From assembly GCA_950022655.1 (NCBI GenBank), contig OX465587.1:26105716-26169715 (forward strand): 64,000 nucleotides of DNA, in the 5' to 3' direction. This document shows positions 60,741 to 64,000 of this stretch, piece after piece. The translations under genes were made by a program, and so were the position numbers. Position 1 is the first letter of the stretch, and every line of letters begins with the position of its first letter. Source of the stretch: Alentia gelatinosa. Lineage: Eukaryota > Annelida > Polychaeta > Phyllodocida > Polynoidae. Below the pieces are notes generated by a model. It was not told where the DNA came from and made no database searches. It saw only the letters and a program-made list of their open reading frames with translations.

Positions 60741-63404
60741 ATGGCTTCCAAGGTGCTTCGGATTTTGTGCAGAGGACGTTTCCGATGCCCAATTTCCCTT
60801 CCCAGGGCCTCACGGTCTATGTCCTCCAAGGCAGACGAGGGTCATCATGATCAGAAAGAAGAGTTACACAAAACAACACATTTCGGATTTGAGTCTGTCA
60901 ATGAAGATGAGAAAGTTGATCGGGGTAAGTGGGTTCGTCTGGCGTACGGCCACACTGTGTAACTTCCGAGAGGCTCTGAGAGTCTGAGTCTGACTTGACT
61001 GTCTGTCCGCACCGCTATAGACACTGTAGACAGTCAGTCAGAGCCTCTCGGACAATAAATACAAGTGTAACTAAATCAACTAGCAATATCAGTCATACAT
61101 TTACCCCAAACTCAAGTTTACCCTGTCCGTCCCCCACGACTCTCGTCGTCGCTGGTCCGTTTTGCACGTCGGCGGTGATAATTTGCTAAGTGGAAGAGCC
61201 GGCACGGCGGCGGCACCGGCTCCTCGTAGTTTTTGTTTGACGCACGGTGGAAGTGCTCAGACAGTTCATACAGTTTTTACACATTCCCAGCCCAGCACCA
61301 GCTCAGCCTAGTAACCTGTTAAATGCCTGTTTGGTGGAACACTTGCTTAACCCTTTAACTTAAGGCCAGGGACCTGTGTCAATAGTATGGGGTTAAGGGT
61401 GGGTACTATGTAGCCACTTCATATCGCCAGGAGGCGGGAAGTCTCAGGCCAATTGTATTAATTCTATTCATTTAGTACGTATGAGAATATGTAATCTTTA
61501 ATATCATTACATATTTCACCTGAAGTCATTACCTAGGTATTGTATCTATATTCTGTGAACTATTCATGATTGTCCAATATTTCCTATTTTATTCCATAAA
61601 AACGAAAATTTTCAAATTAAAGAAAATGATGCCTTTTAGCATCACCCGCCCCAGCACAGTTGATGCCATATGGCATCACCCACCCTGGCCTGGCACGGTA
61701 TATGGGGTTAACTGGTATATGGGATTAACTGGTGAATGTCCACAGCAAAGGGGGTAAACCAGACTGCTTGTAAAAGTCAGTGCTCCACTGCAAAAGATTT
61801 GACACGCCTACTTTGGGGAATAATCACCTCCTATTCCTTGTAATAGAACTGTAGTGGGTTGGGGCCGCGCCGTTCGGCGCGTCATAGGTGTATAATCTGC
61901 TAATTAGTAGAAACCAAACGAGAGTTAGCCTTGTCAATGTTTATGCCACAATGGGCAGGCTGTGTATTAATACACGAGGCGTTAGCCGAGTTTAGTGAGT
62001 AGCAGACCTGACCAGAGTGGTATAAACATTGACAAGGCTAACTTGAGTTCAGTTTCGTATTTATCCTACCCCATCTCACCGATATACAGAGAATATTTGT
62101 AATTATCCATGTTAGTAGTTATCAATGCTGCCGGATCTACTTTCGTTATCTCGTCTCTGATTTGTCCGATTTTTTATTCACCTCGATGCATAAATAACAC
62201 TTTATCCAACGCTATGTCAAATACATTGAGTCAATGTTAAACCCATGGCGTTTTTTATTAGGGGTAGGATAATAGTCACAGTCATAGATCTAGGAGTACT
62301 GGTAGTTCAATTGCAAGTGTTATCTATATATGATTATATACTAGTACATATTTATAGATTAGACTGCTTCGTTAGCACACATATTTGTAGATTAACCCCA
62401 AATTTCCTCAGGGAAAACTTCTGCTCAGATATGACACTATGTCCTTGGACTATATTCTCGGTGTAAAGTTTTGCCAGTCTTTGGATACTACAATACATAA
62501 CCAGTAAGGCTAAACTAATGTCTATATCTTTACAAACTGTATCTCTTCCAAATCAGCCGCCATAACAGTGGTACCATAAGTCTCGATACCTACGATACAA
62601 ATTATTTGATTAGCTACACACAGTTACTGCATATATTTGAGTGTTTAATAAAGTAATAATGGTATACAGTATACAATCATGAATCCATGATACAAGCAAT
62701 ATTGACATCGAAGTGTTTTCGATACTTTTAATATCCACAGTGTACGAGGTATTTGAGAACGTCGCAGAGACCTACGACGTCATGAATGACGCCATGAGTG
62801 CCGGTGTTCATCGTTTATGGAAAGATGCGTTCATGGAACGTCTGGGTCCGACGGCGGGCACCCGTCTTCTAGATGTCGCCGGTGGTACAGGTAAATACAT
62901 ACACTACATACTTTGATAACAAGTATGTAAATTTTTACTGATACTTCTCAGTTGGTAGCCAGAGTATGGAACTGAAATTTACTTGATTAAGAAGTGAACC
63001 ACAAAGTGATTAAAATGATATACACCGCATGATTCAAATTATTTTGTGTGAACGTCAGTATAAACCTGAGATTTTATGAAAGTAACATTGACTCCGATGA
63101 TTAAACTCACCCCTACTCCCAATGAACATCTATGGTGTATTATTATCTTTTTTATACTTCTATATTTCAGGAGATATTGCTTTCAGGTTTCTGGAGTATG
63201 TGAAAAACAACTCTGAGTCTTCATTAGAAAAGTCGCGGTTTGACATCGATGTCCCAGAGTTTGCAGAAGATATCCGGGACAGTTCGAGTTCCAGCGAAGA
63301 CGAGTCAAGGACAGAAATTGGCGCGCATGTAACAGTATGTGACATCAATCAGGCCATGCTGGACGTAGGCAAACAAAGGGCCAGTAGACACGGATACTTA
63401 GAAG
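60741..63404 (+). CDS. COQ5: COQ5, first three exons (3' part outside window)
   Basis: Mitochondrial 2-methoxy-6-polyprenyl-1,4-benzoquinol methylase, the SAM-dependent C-methylation step of ubiquinone synthesis, part of the CoQ complex at the inner membrane. Exons 60741-60924, 62741-62890 and 63171-63404 have GT-AG ends and matching phases, giving 189 residues. The N terminus ([17 protein letters not shown]) is Arg-rich without acids, a typical presequence. Then come [13 protein letters not shown], the ubiE/COQ5 block [21 protein letters not shown] motif [17 protein letters not shown] across exons 2-3, a longer acidic/Ser insert ([11 protein letters not shown]), and [15 protein letters not shown]. 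The remaining 3' exons must lie beyond position 64,000; none was seen in 63,405-64,000. Confidence 0.95.
60965..61052. repeat. Short palindromic repeat, copy 2
   Basis: tccgagaggctctgagagtc and the mirror arm gtcagtcagagcctctcgga enclose 'gtccgcaccgctatag'. Same family as 37,560-37,622. It starts 40 bp after the COQ5 exon 1 donor. Confidence 0.75.
61347..61711. mobile_element. Possible second piggyBac-like MITE
   Basis: TTAA at 61,347 followed by ccctttaacttaagg, and atatgggg then TTAA at 61,708. Near the right end are two atgcc..ggcat hairpins, as in 13,749-14,103, and the length is similar (365 against 355 bp). Confidence 0.45.
61924..62042. mobile_element. Palindromic MITE with perfect 21-bp arms
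   Basis: The first 21 bases (gttagccttgtcaatgttta and one more) are exactly mirrored at 62,022-62,042, and pairing continues inward with mismatches. The centre has 'cgaggcgttagccgag', a phrase related to 63,700 and 14,632. Confidence 0.8.
62050..62740. other. COQ5 intron 1 distal part, nothing recognised
   Basis: No exon, repeat or transposon was recognised in this AT-rich stretch. Confidence 0.4.
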
Positions 63405-63630
63405 GTGGGGTTTATAACCGTTTAGCGCGCCTAGCGGTGCACTGTATAGTTAAGGCTGTTGTTCGGTCAAACAATACTTTATGGAGTCTTGTTTTACCTC
63501 TATTTTTTTAATTTGTCTTACCCCTATAGGATAGCATTGAGATAGAACGCTTTCACAACTAGAGTGTGAACGGTGGGTGTGATTGTAAGGCTGGTGATAT
63601 GAATCCTGGGACCGAGTATAGTGCTGAAAT

Positions 63631-63780
63631 TATATAAAACGACCTGACCATGCTGTATAAGCTACAAACGAGATGATAATATACAGTTCGTACGGAATGA
63701 GGCGTTTAAGCCGAGTTCCATGCAAACCGTAAATTATCAAGTTTGTAGCTTGTATATGCATGGTGGTCGTTTTATATTTA
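63631..63780. mobile_element. 150-bp palindromic MITE
   Basis: The left arm (tatataaaacgacctgacca, tataagctacaaacga) is mirrored by the right arm (gtttgtagcttgtatatgca, tggtggtcgttttatattta). The loop carries 'gtacggaatgaggcgtttaa'. A partial copy is at 46,165-46,280. Confidence 0.8.
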
Positions 63781-63819
63781 CTGTATACCCAAATCAATAA
63801 AATGATTAATGTTTTGTGC

Positions 63820-64000
63820 AGGGATGTCAGAGTTCAGGGAAATCCCTGAAATCAGGGTTTTTATAAATCACAGAAATATTATCCTCACTATTTAAAAGCT
63901 TCAAAAGAACCTATGTATATCGATCCCTAGTGTTTCAAGAACCCCATATACCCATTTCCCTATAAATGTGTGCATCATTACTTCCATCCCTGAAAAGCTC
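63820..64000. repeat. Dispersed repeat, runs off the window
   Basis: Reverse complement of 22,722-22,925, starting 'gggatgtcagagttcaggga'. Confidence 0.75.

Noticed and set aside
60622..60987. 121-residue frame overlapping COQ5 exon 1
   Set aside because: It starts with GTG, is in a different frame from COQ5, and has no family resemblance. The presequence-like ATG at 60,741 splices correctly to the methyltransferase exons.

Overview
The window is animal nuclear DNA, AT-rich, with small GT-AG exons in long repeat-filled introns. It looks like an invertebrate bilaterian, and I favour a mollusc, probably a bivalve. Reasons: the four-gene set includes animal-type PLC-gamma with split PH, two SH2 and SH3 domains. 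The repeats include a dispersed motif near 44,995 ('tttgatttaacgtccagtc') of a kind I associate with bivalve genomes, together with many palindromic MITEs and a tRNA-derived SINE. The species cannot be fixed from sequence alone.

Layout. (1) About 85-19,503, + strand: the 3' 22 exons of a phospholipase C gamma gene (896 codons from mid X-box to stop). (2) 19,504-24,968: tail-to-tail intergenic DNA with small transposons. (3) 24,969-38,628, - strand: complete 8-exon DPM1 (dolichol-phosphate mannose synthase catalytic subunit, 240 aa). Its last intron holds a 6.5 kb array of a 32-bp minisatellite with 287-bp higher-order blocks. (4) 38,629-47,110: an accessory desert with a tandem array that flips strand halfway, a 160-bp satellite, a decayed Ty3/gypsy fragment, and a Ty1/copia relic split by a 2.5 kb hAT-like element with a visible target duplication. 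(5) 47,111-48,205, - strand: an intronless ORF for a probably secreted tocopherol-cyclase-family protein. (6) 51,273-60,399, - strand: complete 13-exon SPO11 (415 aa), the meiotic double-strand-break transesterase. (7) 60,741 to the window end, + strand: the first three exons of COQ5 (ubiquinone C-methyltransferase), head to head with SPO11 across 341 bp.

The exon models are reliable: every intron has GT-AG ends, phases match across every junction, and the joined frames stay open. The genes belong to unrelated pathways (phosphoinositide signalling, N-glycan/GPI donor synthesis, meiotic recombination, ubiquinone synthesis), so this is an ordinary animal gene neighbourhood, not an operon. I did not find a convincing new multi-gene system. 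The most interesting items are the tocopherol-cyclase-like gene, the DPM1 intronic minisatellite and its apparent origin in a MITE end, CTCF-like sites at the DPM1 start and in the SPO11/COQ5 promoter, the strand-flipped tandem array, the nested retroelement/hAT structure, and the PLC-gamma coiled-coil tail.
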